A stretch of 30,136 nucleotides of DNA, from IMG/VR virus record IMGVR_UViG_3300031772_000194, positions 1-30,136 of that record. One strand, given 5' to 3'. The translations under genes were made by a program, and so were the position numbers. Position 1 is the stretch's first letter. Each line of letters opens with the position of its first letter. Source of the stretch: a virus. Of the stretch, positions 1-8,467 are shown piece after piece. Under the pieces are notes generated by a model. It did no database searches. It had not been told where the DNA came from and saw only the letters and a list, made by a program, of their open reading frames with translations.

Positions 1-1313
1 AACATCGCCTTCAGTTCAATACGCAGTCTTTCCTGTTCTGTTCGAGAATCTGCGATCAACTCAGAGCCATTCAAAGTAAGGTCACCATTGGGAATTGGTA
101 TAGTGTTCATCTTGCTTCTAATTTGACCCTCAGTCTCTTTGGCTAGCTCATATGAAAACCTACGAATCCACGTTCGTGATAGAGAGTTTAGATTAGAATA
201 CGTGATGTTTCCAAAAGGAATATTGGAAAGATTTGACACTCCATGGAACGTCTTATTCTCAACAGACCCACTTGTAGTGTTGACTGACCCAGCAACGCCA
301 GCTTCTCTTGGAAGAGAGTATGTGAAATATAGAGGAAGATCACCTGCTGGAGTTGGATAGACAGTAAGCTCGTTGTTGTGGATCTCGTAACTATAGTTTG
401 ATCGGCGAACCTTGTTAGATGTCTTGAATTGCATCTGTCGTAGGATGTCTTCCCAGATTGGAAGCATGTAGAAGATCGTCTCAGGAGTGTAAGACTCGAA
501 CCTCATCTGGCTATTGAGATAGTTGATCGTACTAGTCGTTCCAAACATTCGATAGTTTGAGATTGGACTGAAATGGTATACCTCACGAACTTGGATTCTT
601 GCTCCTACCTGTGATCCTGTCAAGGAAGACGCGATAGCTTGCTGCAAATCATATTTCTGTACGCCTGTGTGCAACGATACAGATCCACTGTACAGAGGAG
701 CGTCACTGTTTACATGTGCCTCATCGTTGTATGCCATCCCGATCTTCTTCTGAAACTCCATGTTCCACGACGGGTATGTCTGCTCAGAACCGCTCAATGA
801 TCCTGTCGGAGACCCGAGGAATAGAGAGATAACTGACTTTGCTTGATATGAATTTACAATCGCAGAGTATTCAAGACATGCTTCCTCGAACGACGCGTAG
901 ATCTGACTTGAGTCAAGATGAACGACCATGACAGGATCACCTAGCTTACGTCTAGTATAGTCGGCAACTCTATCTGCATCAACCTGAAAGTCTGGATCAT
1001 TATCAAAGAAGCCAAATGGAGTTGCACCCACGAAGAATGTCGGAGCTGTAAGTCCATTCGCTTGAAATGGTACGGATGGTATACTAGAATTACCGACAGC
1101 GTCAGCAGAGATTATTCGATACCACACATCTGCGGCGCTTACAGCATCTTGGTAATAATATCGGCCATTTAGAAAGTTCTGTGGCGTTTGTGCGGCAAGA
1201 ACTGTCGCAATTGCTCCCCATGGTCCCGAATTATCGGATCCAGTCTGTATAGAATACAAATACACATCTGGATCGATACTTGGAGCCCAGAAAATTTCAT
1301 TTACGGTCGTCAT
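1..1313 (-). CDS. Virion structural protein with Fn3-like N-terminus (partial, C-terminus beyond window)
   Basis: The minus-strand frame is open from an ATG at 1313 to the window edge (437 codons plus two bases), so the C-terminus is missing. Residues about 1-85 look like a fibronectin type III domain: an early FWAPS strand, then VWYRIISADAVGNSS near the end, the usual Fn3 F/G-strand pattern. A mixed alpha/beta region follows, with a helical segment EEACLEYSAIVNSYQAKS and aromatic strands further on. It starts three bases after the stop of the 1180-residue repeat protein, so it belongs to the same late operon. Proteins of this build occur among head-tail connector or neck genes of large phages, but I cannot assign the exact role. 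Virion function is likely from context; neck function is inference. Confidence 0.75.
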   Translation of the reverse strand, partial: MTTVNEIFWAPSIDPDVYLYSIQTGSDNSGPWGAIATVLAAQTPQNFLNGRYYYQDAVSAADVWYRIISADAVGNSSIPSVPFQANGLTAPTFFVGATPFGFFDNDPDFQVDADRVADYTRRKLGDPVMVVHLDSSQIYASFEEACLEYSAIVNSYQAKSVISLFLGSPTGSLSGSEQTYPSWNMEFQKKIGMAYNDEAHVNSDAPLYSGSVSLHTGVQKYDLQQAIASSLTGSQVGARIQVREVYHFSPISNYRMFGTTSTINYLNSQMRFESYTPETIFYMLPIWEDILRQMQFKTSNKVRRSNYSYEIHNNELTVYPTPAGDLPLYFTYSLPREAGVAGSVNTTSGSVENKTFHGVSNLSNIPFGNITYSNLNSLSRTWIRRFSYELAKETEGQIRSKMNTIPIPNGDLTLNGSELIADSRTEQERLRIELKAM

Positions 1314-1316
1314 TTA

Positions 1317-4300
1317 TCAACTTCTCCTCTTTCCGCCAACACCTGTCACAGGTGGAACATTTCGACCACCACCAACACCAATTATGGGCTGTGATATTCT
1401 TGAGACGGCCTGACCACTTACTGTCATAGTATATATGGTCCCGGACTCTACCTGGGTTACGATGTTAGTAAGTGATGGACTTAATGCCGTAAGAGACAAC
1501 GTCGATAACAGAGTTGATATGTTTTGAAGATAGGAGACATTCGGAACAAGTGCTGCCAATTGTAGAGTAGTCTTGTTTGAATTAATAGTATTAAGAATTG
1601 ATACAGTTATCTGTGCGGCAGTGAGCGTTAGATTAGACTGAAGTGTGGTGATGTTGTTGTTTGCATGTACTGTTGCATTTCCCGCATTCAAATTCAGTGT
1701 AACTTTATTCGCTACAATAGAAGCAATAGAACTTACAGTCACCTGAGCTGCAGACAATGCAAGATTTGCTTTGGAAGCATTGATCGTAACAACACTATGG
1801 ATAGTCGGTTGACTTGCGGACAACGATAATGTTGCAATGTTTGCTGAGATATCAACAGAACTACCCACAACGGTTGGCTGGAAAGCTGTTAGTGTCAGTG
1901 TTGCGAGAGTTCCAACAATTGGATATGTGGCTTTAACTACTGTTGGTTGAGCTGTCGTAATTGTAAGACTTGCCTTACTTGCGGAAATAATATTTGTAGC
2001 ATGAACAATCGGTTGTGAAGAAGAAAGTGTAAGACTTGTCTTATTAGCAGCTACGTTAACGGCGCCAGTAGTGATGATTGGTTGTGCGGCAGAGAGATTT
2101 AATGTTGCAAGCGTTCCAGCAATTGAATGCGCAACCTTAATAACGGTTGGCTGTGAAGCGATGAGATTAAGTGTTGTGATCGTCCCGACAATTGCATTGG
2201 TAGCTAGGACAGTCGATTGCGTGACTGTAAGACTTAACGCTGCGAGGTTTGCCTCTATTATACTTGAACCTTGTGTAACGGTTGGCTGGAAAGCTGAGAG
2301 TGTAAGTGTTGCTAGCGCTCCCGTGATGGGGTAGACGGCCTTGACGATGGTCGGTTGCGGAGCCGATAGCGTTAATGTTGCTCGATTCGCGACAACCGTG
2401 TTTGTTCGTGTGACAGTTGGTTGCGCTGCAGAACACGTAAGTGATGCAAGATTTGCGACGATTATATTTTGATTTAAAACAGTTGACTGTGGAGCGGAAA
2501 GACTTAGAGTCGCAAGATTTGCCGAGATTGTATAAATGACTTTGATGACTGTTGGTTGAGCTGCACTTAATGTCAATGTCGCAAGGTTCGCACCAATCGA
2601 TTGAGCTTGGGTGACTGTGGGTTGGAATGCACTAAGCGTCACTGTGGCAAGATTTGCCACAATTGGATACACCACCTTGACAACAGTGGGTTGTGGCGCG
2701 CTCAATGTCAGCGTTGCGAGGTTGCCAACAATCGGGTACACCGCTTTGACAACAGTGGGCTGGAATGCACTCAGCACTAGGGATACTGTGTTCGCTGTGA
2801 TAGCGTTAGTGGCAAGAACCGTTGACTGGAACGCGCTTAGCGTCAGTGACGCTTTGTTCGCTGTAATCGGGTACGCAACCTTGACGACCGTAGGTTGCGG
2901 AGCCGAGAGGCTTAGCGTCGCGAGATTGGCCCCGATGGATTGGACCTGCGTGACGGTGGGTTGGAACGCGCTTAGCGTGACACTCGCCAGTGTCCCCGCA
3001 ATGGCGTTGGTGGCAAGAACCGTTGGTTGCGGAGCCGAGAGGCTCAACGATGCCAACGTCCCTGCAATCGGATATACCGCTTTAACGACTGTCGGCTGGA
3101 GCGCGCTCAGCGCGACTGAAGCCAACGTCCCTGCGATGGCGTTGGTGGCACGGACGGTGGGTTGTGGAGCCGAGAGGCTCAACGATGCCAACGTCCCTGC
3201 AATCGGATATACCGCTTTAACGACTGTCGGCTGGAGCGCGCTCAGCGCGACTGAAGCCAGTGCTCCAGCGATTGGGTAGGCGACCTTGACGACGGTGGGT
3301 TGTGGAGCCGTGAGACTCAGCGTCGCGAGATTCGACGCGACGTTGACCACACCGACTGTCACGGTGGGTTGCGGAGCCGAGAGGCTCAGTGACGCCAGTG
3401 CTCCAGCGATTGGGTAGGCGACCTTGACGACGGTGGGTTGTGCGGCACCCAGCGTCAGTGACGCCAACGTCCCTGCGATGGCGTTGGTGGCACGGACGGT
3501 GGGTTGTGGAGCCGTGAGACTCAGCGTCGCGAGATTCGACGCGATGTTGACCGCACCGACTGTCACGGTGGGCTGCGGAGCACTCAACGTCAACGACGCC
3601 AGTGTCCCAGCGATTGGGTAGGCGACCTTGACGACGGTGGGCTGTGCCGCGCTTAGCGTGACACTCGCGAGGTTCGCGGAGATGTCCCGCGTCGGCGGCG
3701 TGACGGGCGCCACGAACGTCAACGCAGGCGCGAGGTGGTTCAGCCGAAGCGGTCCGTGCCGAGTGAAGTCCGGGTAGTTTGCGGTCCACGGGAAGTCGGC
3801 TGGGTTGAACGCGAGTTGGGCACCCAGCGTGAGGATAGGTCCGTCGGTACGTGTGGACCACGACCCCGGCCCGCCCTCGTTAAGCGCTTGAAGGTGCCGA
3901 TTGTGTCCCGAGGAATCGACCAGCTTGTTCGCAGCAGTCTGTTGATCGTAGAAAGCATGAAGGTTGGCAACGCGTGCTGGGCGTATCTGTCGCGACTCAG
4001 CATCCAACTCAGCAACTGTCAGTTCAGCGTTCCAAATTTTGACGGAACTTAGGTCGCCGTCCCACCACTCGTTCTGCGCGTTACCGGTGGTGTTTGCGTG
4101 GTCAGTCCCGAGGTAGAAGCGCTTAGCGACCCACGTGGTGAGCGGGTGGTCGTTGCCGACGACTGTTGTGAGTGCGCTCTGCCGCGAACTGCGCGCGTAC
4201 AACACTGTGTTTCCGGGGGAACTGACCTCCGCGCAGAAGTACCACTCGCCAACCGTTATCGTGGGTGTGAACAGGAACCCGTTGTTGACGGAGTCGTGAC

Positions 4301-4859
4301 ACTCCATCGTGTTCGCGTTGAACGTCGTCTCGAACAACTGGAAGTTGAGCGAATCGGTGGTATTGTACTCAGCGCCATCCTCAATCGACCACACGCACAT
4401 CTGTCGGCCAGAGCCGACGTTCGTGACGCGGAAGCGCATCCAGAACGTAATCGTGTGTCGATTCGGATCTACCGGTCTCAGTGAGGTGTCCGCCGAGGTG
4501 AGTCCATCATTGCCGGAAGTGGCACCGTACCGGACAGCGCCCGTTGGGACGGTGAGGACGTTGACCGCGCCGCCCTCTAGGTGCGGTTTGCGCACATTAC
4601 GGCAAACGAAATCGGGGTACGTCGCTGCCCATGACAATTCTGGGGCCGCCGGCGGCGGCGCGACCCACGGACAGAATGTGACTGCGGTAAGTATCAGCGC
4701 GACGCTGCGGGGCAACGTCCGACCCGGCATGATGTCCGGGTAGATGCCACGCGGAAATCCGTTGTCCCCACTGTCCTCAAGAAGGACCTTGCTCGTCCCG
4801 TCCTCTTGGAGGAGGAGGGACGTGCCGTCTTCTAAGAGTATCCGGTCGGTGGCTGCCAT
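1317..4859 (-). CDS. Large virion protein: LamG-like domain plus about 33 tandem beta repeats (fibre or decoration candidate)
   Basis: This 1180-residue protein opens with a duplicated LLEDGTS-type motif (residues 8-29), seen at the N-terminus of other phage structural proteins. A LamG/concanavalin-like beta-sandwich spans about 110-335 (TITFWMRF, GEWYFCAEV, LSSVKIWNAELTVAEL). It is flanked by two copies of a W-x-A-x-YPDF motif at about 77 and 358. From about 391 to 1110 there are roughly 33 copies of a 22-23-residue unit of the form I-A-x-x-L-A-S-L-T-L-S-A-x-Q-P-T-V. N-terminal copies are almost identical, while C-terminal ones are divergent. The C-terminus ends in a Gly-rich basic tail. LamG domains often bind glycans, so a fibre, decoration or host-adhesion role is plausible but unproven. 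It follows the 209-residue gene by four bases and has only a weak ribosome-binding site, suggesting coupling. Confidence 0.85.
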   Translation of the reverse strand: MAATDRILLEDGTSLLLQEDGTSKVLLEDSGDNGFPRGIYPDIMPGRTLPRSVALILTAVTFCPWVAPPPAAPELSWAATYPDFVCRNVRKPHLEGGAVNVLTVPTGAVRYGATSGNDGLTSADTSLRPVDPNRHTITFWMRFRVTNVGSGRQMCVWSIEDGAEYNTTDSLNFQLFETTFNANTMECHDSVNNGFLFTPTITVGEWYFCAEVSSPGNTVLYARSSRQSALTTVVGNDHPLTTWVAKRFYLGTDHANTTGNAQNEWWDGDLSSVKIWNAELTVAELDAESRQIRPARVANLHAFYDQQTAANKLVDSSGHNRHLQALNEGGPGSWSTRTDGPILTLGAQLAFNPADFPWTANYPDFTRHGPLRLNHLAPALTFVAPVTPPTRDISANLASVTLSAAQPTVVKVAYPIAGTLASLTLSAPQPTVTVGAVNIASNLATLSLTAPQPTVRATNAIAGTLASLTLGAAQPTVVKVAYPIAGALASLSLSAPQPTVTVGVVNVASNLATLSLTAPQPTVVKVAYPIAGALASVALSALQPTVVKAVYPIAGTLASLSLSAPQPTVRATNAIAGTLASVALSALQPTVVKAVYPIAGTLASLSLSAPQPTVLATNAIAGTLASVTLSAFQPTVTQVQSIGANLATLSLSAPQPTVVKVAYPITANKASLTLSAFQSTVLATNAITANTVSLVLSAFQPTVVKAVYPIVGNLATLTLSAPQPTVVKVVYPIVANLATVTLSAFQPTVTQAQSIGANLATLTLSAAQPTVIKVIYTISANLATLSLSAPQSTVLNQNIIVANLASLTCSAAQPTVTRTNTVVANRATLTLSAPQPTIVKAVYPITGALATLTLSAFQPTVTQGSSIIEANLAALSLTVTQSTVLATNAIVGTITTLNLIASQPTVIKVAHSIAGTLATLNLSAAQPIITTGAVNVAANKTSLTLSSSQPIVHATNIISASKASLTITTAQPTVVKATYPIVGTLATLTLTAFQPTVVGSSVDISANIATLSLSASQPTIHSVVTINASKANLALSAAQVTVSSIASIVANKVTLNLNAGNATVHANNNITTLQSNLTLTAAQITVSILNTINSNKTTLQLAALVPNVSYLQNISTLLSTLSLTALSPSLTNIVTQVESGTIYTMTVSGQAVSRISQPIIGVGGGRNVPPVTGVGGKRRS
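1560..3700 (-). repeat. Tandem 66-69 bp coding repeats with near-identical copies at the upstream end
   Basis: The repeat array of the 1180-residue protein is visible as DNA. Copies between about 2600 and 3700 are nearly identical and GC-rich; copies from about 2600 down to 1560 are diverged and AT-richer. A perfect 94-bp direct repeat occurs at 3031-3124 and again at 3166-3259, offset by 135 bp (two units). Other long near-perfect copies are offset by three units, for example from 3301 and from 3505. All offsets keep the reading frame, as expected from unequal recombination within a coding repeat. Confidence 0.9.
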
Positions 4860-4863
4860 GACG

Positions 4864-5493
4864 TTACGCCATCTTCATCACATAGCCGCTGCTGCCCACC
4901 TCGACGCGCGACGTCTGCCCCGCGACTTCCGAGCTATGCCAAAGTGCGAGCGCGCCTGCTGAGGTCGTGGTGACGATGATGCCCTCGACGATGATCAGCG
5001 CGTCGCTGGTCGTGGTGACGAAGCCTCCGCAGACCATGTTCGGCGCAGTGGTGCTCAGGGTCTTTGTCGCTTGCGACTCGTAGATCTGTCCGCCGACCGC
5101 ATTCACCGCATCGTCCACAGACCCGGTTGACGCGGCCGTGCCCGTCGAGGCGTAACGCATGTGAGCCACCATCTTGGTGACGACCCCCGCCGTGCAGTTG
5201 ATCCCAAATCCGATGCCGCTAGTCGCCGTGTCGGACTGGCAAATCAGCGCGAACTTAAATCTAAAAGTCCCAGTGCTTGGGAGGGTGATGGTCAGGTCGG
5301 TGACCTCGGTTCCGGTGGTTCCGGTGACCGAGTGTGGCGAGCCGGTGATGCACTTGCGTGGGCACGCCCCGATCAGCGTGCAGAGTTGCTCGAACGACAA
5401 CCTTTTTGAAGTCCCAGCCTCGTTGATGATGATCTCGTTTGCGACGGCTGCGGCTGAGGCTGCCGTCATGTTGTGAATGTCGCTGTCGGCCAT
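4864..5493 (-). CDS. Small virion-type protein, paralogue of the adjacent 207-residue protein
   Basis: This 209-residue protein begins with an Ala-rich segment then NEIIINEAGTSKRLSFEQL, a short N-terminal motif common in phage tail-associated and appendage proteins. A beta-rich Thr/Ser/Gly/Ala domain follows (TDLTITLPSTGTFRFKFALI, FGINCTAG, VVTKMVAHMRYASTG), ending in GYVMKMA. It aligns along its whole length with the next upstream gene (207 residues), including TDLT-T-LPSTGTF, NAVGGQ-YESQA and the VMKMA ending. The start follows GAGGAG (in gtgaggagctATG). No catalytic motif is visible. Role as a decoration or appendage protein is inferred from context. Confidence 0.8.
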   Translation of the reverse strand: MADSDIHNMTAASAAAVANEIIINEAGTSKRLSFEQLCTLIGACPRKCITGSPHSVTGTTGTEVTDLTITLPSTGTFRFKFALICQSDTATSGIGFGINCTAGVVTKMVAHMRYASTGTAASTGSVDDAVNAVGGQIYESQATKTLSTTAPNMVCGGFVTTTSDALIIVEGIIVTTTSAGALALWHSSEVAGQTSRVEVGSSGYVMKMA

Positions 5494-5499
5494 AGCTCC

Positions 5500-6123
5500 T
5501 CACGCCATCTTCATTACAGACAGGGAGCTTCCAACCTCAACCGTCGTTGCCACTGCCGTCTCGCTGCTGTGCCAAAGCTCCAAGGTTCCGGCGCTCGTCG
5601 TAGTGACGACGACCCCCTCGACGACGATGAACGTGTCGCTCGCCGAGGTTGCTACGCCTCCGAAGATCATGTTCGGGGCCGTGGTCGCCATCGTCTTGCT
5701 CGCTTGGGACTCGTAGAGTTGTCCGCCCACGGCGTTGATGGCGTCGTCGGCGACGCCGCTCGACGCAGTGGTGCCGGTTGAGGCGTAGCGGACGTTGACC
5801 ACCATTTTGGTCACCGCGCCAGCCGTGCAGTTGATGGAAAAGCCGAGCCCGGTGCCGGTCGCACTGGAGCGAACGATGAGCAGGTAGGTGAAGACGAATG
5901 TCCCGGTCGAGGGCAGCGTGACGGTCAGGTCGGTGACGGCAGTGCCGGTCGTCGTGCTGTTCGAGTGCGCGCTGCCCGTCATGCAGGCCTTCTGCACGCC
6001 GAGCAGAGTGCGAAGCTGCTCTACGGTGATTTTCTTCGTCGTGCCCGCTTCGTTGATCTGGATTTCGTTAGTGACCGCCGCAGCGGCGGCAGCGGTGAGC
6101 GCACTGATTTTCGTATCTGCCAT
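5500..6123 (-). CDS. Small virion-type protein, tandem paralogue (MADTKISALTAA N-terminus)
   Basis: This 207-residue protein starts MADTKISALTAA, followed by NEIQINEAGTTKKITVEQL, an N-terminal signature recurrent in phage tail-fibre and appendage proteins. The remainder is a beta-rich domain nearly collinear with the downstream 209-residue protein; both end in VMKMA. The start has a strong ribosome-binding site (ggaggtgagccATG). The pair arose by tandem duplication and has diverged substantially, so both copies have probably been kept under selection. The fold looks like a compact jelly-roll or decoration domain, which is inference only. Confidence 0.8.
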   Translation of the reverse strand: MADTKISALTAAAAAAVTNEIQINEAGTTKKITVEQLRTLLGVQKACMTGSAHSNSTTTGTAVTDLTVTLPSTGTFVFTYLLIVRSSATGTGLGFSINCTAGAVTKMVVNVRYASTGTTASSGVADDAINAVGGQLYESQASKTMATTAPNMIFGGVATSASDTFIVVEGVVVTTTSAGTLELWHSSETAVATTVEVGSSLSVMKMA

Positions 6124-6137
6124 GGCTCACCTCCATC

Positions 6138-6401
6138 TCAAATTCCTACGGCGCGGAGCAACCTGCCTCTGGCTTCATTGGCCAAGAGTCTCTTCTCGAA
6201 CGGGATGCACTTCTTTCCCACGCACTTCGGACAGACGTTCTTCATACATAGCGTGCAAAAGCCCCCCAACTCCTCGGGGGGCGCTTTGGGTTTGACGAGG
6301 ACGATGCTGTTGCAGTGACAGCAGGTGAAGGTGTCGCACTCCAGCACCGGCTTCTGCTGACCGGGGTCAACCGCGAGGGCGTAGCCTTGCGGACGACGCA
6401 T
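6138..6401 (-). CDS. Small zinc-ribbon protein
   Basis: This 87-residue protein has three CxxC pairs: C27-C30, C49-C52 and C57-C60, with further cysteines at 22, 28 and 65. They are separated by the conserved-looking VKPKAPPEELGGFC stretch. The N-terminus MRRPQGYALAVDP and C-terminal helix PFEKRLLANEARGRLLRA fit a family of small phage zinc-binding proteins found beside structural genes; I recall the family but not a characterised function. It probably binds two zinc ions. It sits between the two paralogue pairs, starts after GGAGCT, and its start lies just past the stop of the 150-residue gene. It may be a minor virion or assembly protein rather than a DNA-binding regulator. Confidence 0.8.
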   Translation of the reverse strand: MRRPQGYALAVDPGQQKPVLECDTFTCCHCNSIVLVKPKAPPEELGGFCTLCMKNVCPKCVGKKCIPFEKRLLANEARGRLLRAVGI

Positions 6402-6404
6402 CGG

Positions 6405-6857
6405 TTACAGCTCCTCGAAGTGGACGCCCGCCGTGACGGTCAGGAGACCACCGGCCGTCGGCGTCTCCCACTTCAGTCCGTTGGACGCCGTTGCTGGGAT
6501 GATCAACTCGCCACCGGGGTAGGCCACCCAACGGAAGGACGCGCGTTGGTTGAGCGGAATGCTCAAGAGCACCGTGGTCCCCGTCGGATCGACAGTGTGC
6601 GCTTGGCCGATGACGATGGTGCACGCGAGCGTGTCACCCGCGTCGAGGGCGACGGGCGTAGGGTTGGTGCCCGCCGTACCTGCCGTGGTGCAACGCTGCA
6701 CCTGCCAGAGGTAGGCATTGTCAGCAGTGGCTGCTTCGCAGCCGATAGAGAACTCGGACACCTTCGCCCGTCGCATGTTGGCAGCGGCAGCGGTCAGTGA
6801 CCCGACAGCAAGAGTCGTCGAAGCCGTTCGTTGAATTGTAGTTGCCCATCGAGCCAT
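6405..6857 (-). CDS. Small virion structural protein, paralogue pair member (150 residues)
   Basis: The protein is beta-rich, with the signature LTAAAANMRRAKVSEFSIGCEA, then YLWQVQRCTTAGTAG, HTVDPTGTTVLLSIPLNQRASFRWVA and GGELIIPATASNG. It matches its 149-residue upstream neighbour throughout. Phage proteins of this length and pattern (NQRA-x-F/Y-RWVA-x-x-GGEL) occur in structural clusters. The start is preceded by AAGGAG (gtaaaaaggagattattctATG). Hydrophobic/polar alternation suggests a single beta-sandwich or barrel. A decoration or minor capsid role is inferred from context. Confidence 0.8.
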   Translation of the reverse strand: MARWATTIQRTASTTLAVGSLTAAAANMRRAKVSEFSIGCEAATADNAYLWQVQRCTTAGTAGTNPTPVALDAGDTLACTIVIGQAHTVDPTGTTVLLSIPLNQRASFRWVAYPGGELIIPATASNGLKWETPTAGGLLTVTAGVHFEEL

Positions 6858-6872
6858 AGAATAATCTCCTTT

Positions 6873-7322
6873 TTACTGCTCCTCGAAACAAGCGCAAGCG
6901 GTAATCGCGACAAGCGCGCCGGCCGTTGGTGTTTCGATTTTGATGCCGTTTGATGCGGTGGCAGGGATGATCAACTCCCCGTAGGGACCTGCAACCCACC
7001 GGAATGTTGAGCGCTGGTTGACGGCCACCGAGAGAAGGACCGTGGTCCCCGTCGGATCAACGGTGTGCACCTGACCGCCGACAATGGTGGTGGCCAACGT
7101 GTCAGCGGAGTCCAAGCTGTTCATTGTCGCGGCGGAGGCCGTCCCCGCCGTTGTGCACCGCTGCACCTGCCAGAGGAACGCGAAGTCGTTCGCGGTGGCT
7201 TCGCACCCGAAGATGAGGTCGTACACCTTTGCCCGACGCATGCTAGCAGCGGCAGCCGTCAACGACCCGACTGCGAGGGTCGCGCTGGCGGTGCGCTGCA
7301 TCGTGACACCGAATTTTGCCAT
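6873..7322 (-). CDS. Small virion structural protein, paralogue pair member (149 residues)
   Basis: This protein is homologous over its full length to the 150-residue downstream gene. Both share RTAS-TLAVGSLTAAAA-MRRAKV, FLWQVQRCTTAGTA, VHTVDPTGTTVLLS and a C-terminal ITACACFEEQ-like ending. Its ribosome-binding site is strong (aggaggcttaagtATG). The C-terminal CxC is not kept in the paralogue (AGVHFEEL), so disulphide or metal binding there is not a family property. Likely a capsid- or tail-associated decoration protein from context. Confidence 0.8.
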   Translation of the reverse strand: MAKFGVTMQRTASATLAVGSLTAAAASMRRAKVYDLIFGCEATANDFAFLWQVQRCTTAGTASAATMNSLDSADTLATTIVGGQVHTVDPTGTTVLLSVAVNQRSTFRWVAGPYGELIIPATASNGIKIETPTAGALVAITACACFEEQ

Positions 7323-7346
7323 ACTTAAGCCTCCTGGACGTTGGTA

Positions 7347-7781
7347 TTACGCGATACTGAGGATGCCCGAAGCGTTCCACGTGATGGTGATGTCGCCGCC
7401 GTTAGGGGTGACCGGCAGGCCCGAGGCGACTTGATCGATGACCCCGATGAGGGGCCACGTGGTGTTCGCGCCACCATTGCTCTGGAAGAGCAGGATGGAC
7501 TCGACGCTCGCCCCGGAGACTGCGGTGAAGGTCACGTTGTCACCGTCGAACACGCCAACCGCCACGGAGCCCACGGTGGGAGTGGTGATGGTCTGAGGAG
7601 TACCAATGGCTCCCACGACAGCGTCGCTGTAGTGCGTGTGCGTCGCCGCGTACGTGTACGCGCCCTCATCGAGGAGCACTGCCTTGATCGGACCGGCGAT
7701 GAAGTCCACGGCATCTGTGGCGGTCGTTGGCGGGTTGTCAAGCAAATAATTCTTGAAGCTGTTGTAGAAACGATTAGCCAT
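7347..7781 (-). CDS. Small virion structural protein (MANRFYNSFKNYLL type, 144 residues)
   Basis: The N-terminal amphipathic helix MANRFYNSFKNYLLDN is followed by IKAVLLDEGAYTYAATHTHYSD and a beta-rich C-terminal half (GVFDGDNVTFTAVSG, SILLFQSNGG, GLPVTPNGGDITITWN). Phage proteins with this layout (an MANRLY-type start, a K-V-V-L-x-D-x-x-Y-T-Y segment and an LPVTPNGGDI-T-TW end) are common near head or tail genes; I recognise the family but no precise function. The ribosome-binding site is AAGGAG. It is the first gene of the GC-rich structural cassette, 57 bp after the preceding gene. Confidence 0.8.
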   Translation of the reverse strand: MANRFYNSFKNYLLDNPPTTATDAVDFIAGPIKAVLLDEGAYTYAATHTHYSDAVVGAIGTPQTITTPTVGSVAVGVFDGDNVTFTAVSGASVESILLFQSNGGANTTWPLIGVIDQVASGLPVTPNGGDITITWNASGILSIA

Positions 7782-7838
7782 TGTTATTTCTCCTTAGAGT
7801 TCTATGTTGCTCTCCAGTAAATATGCGTTATGGTGGTT

Positions 7839-8066
7839 TTACTTAGATTTCTTGAGCTTTGCAACATGTAATGCGGTCGCCCACGCTGCCATGAAATTCT
7901 CAAACGACTCAACAAGATCCTGCGGTGTTACGATGAAATTCTGATCGAGATTCTTCATAATCTCTTGTACTTTTCCCATGTCTTCTGGATCTATCATACC
8001 ATCGTACTCTGTAGCGACCTGTGTCAACTTACGAGCCTCAAGAATGAACACTTTTTTCATACTCAT
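7839..8066 (-). CDS. Small helical protein of unknown function (head-operon associated)
   Basis: This 75-residue, mostly helical protein has no domain I recognise. Its start overlaps the stop of the upstream 134-residue gene (ATGA), which implies coupled translation; a second in-frame ATG lies two codons later. Residues 8-11 read I-L-E-A, matching the T4-type prohead protease consensus L/I-x-E with a small residue following, so it could be a processed core protein. That is inference. The C-terminus is Lys-rich (KLKKSK). Confidence 0.65.
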   Translation of the reverse strand: MSMKKVFILEARKLTQVATEYDGMIDPEDMGKVQEIMKNLDQNFIVTPQDLVESFENFMAAWATALHVAKLKKSK

Positions 8067-8467
8067 GGCAGGTCCATGTTCTCATCGAGGATATCGCTGA
8101 GACTTCTGCACTCTGTTACGTTATCAAGGAATACGAACATCTCCACAAGTTTTGGGTCAACGGACTCCCATTCTTTGGCGTCCTCGGCATTGGTTCCACC
8201 ATCATCAGTGAAACACTGAGCATCTCCTGCAGAAAGACCAATACCATCGTCATCGGCTATGGATCGATCATCCTCCATTTCCTTCTTGAGCTCCCTCGAA
8301 CCATCCGATTTATCAAGAAGATCGGCAGCCAAGGCTTCCCAAGGTCCCATATCATTGACTTTCGAGTGACCCTTGATTTGATCTTCGGTTGCCGGCTTTG
8401 CTCCAGATGATCCATCAAATATTCCTTCTGCATATGCGTCTAAATCTTCAAATGTCATTAAAGCCAT
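8063..8467 (-). CDS. Acidic hypothetical protein
   Basis: This 134-residue, strongly acidic protein (FEDLDAYAEGIFDG, MEDDRSIADDDG, NAEDAKEWESVDP) has no transmembrane segment or recognised motif. The start codon shares a base with the stop of the upstream 238-residue gene (TAATG) and the stop overlaps the next start (ATGA), so it is the middle gene of a coupled triplet. Acidic, low-complexity proteins next to capsid genes are often core or scaffold accessories, but that is only a contextual guess. Confidence 0.65.
   Translation of the reverse strand: MALMTFEDLDAYAEGIFDGSSGAKPATEDQIKGHSKVNDMGPWEALAADLLDKSDGSRELKKEMEDDRSIADDDGIGLSAGDAQCFTDDGGTNAEDAKEWESVDPKLVEMFVFLDNVTECRSLSDILDENMDLP

Noticed and set aside
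2611-3279. Plus-strand open frame of 222 residues
   Set aside because: It is the antisense shadow of the tandem repeats in the 1180-residue gene; its product is itself a repeat and has no start signal.
1560-3700. Regular repeats considered as a CRISPR array
   Set aside because: There are no unique spacers; the repeats are in-frame coding units of 66-69 bp with gradual divergence.
3217-3861. Minus-strand open frame of 214 residues in another frame
   Set aside because: It is an Arg/His-rich out-of-frame reading of GC-rich repeats within the real gene.
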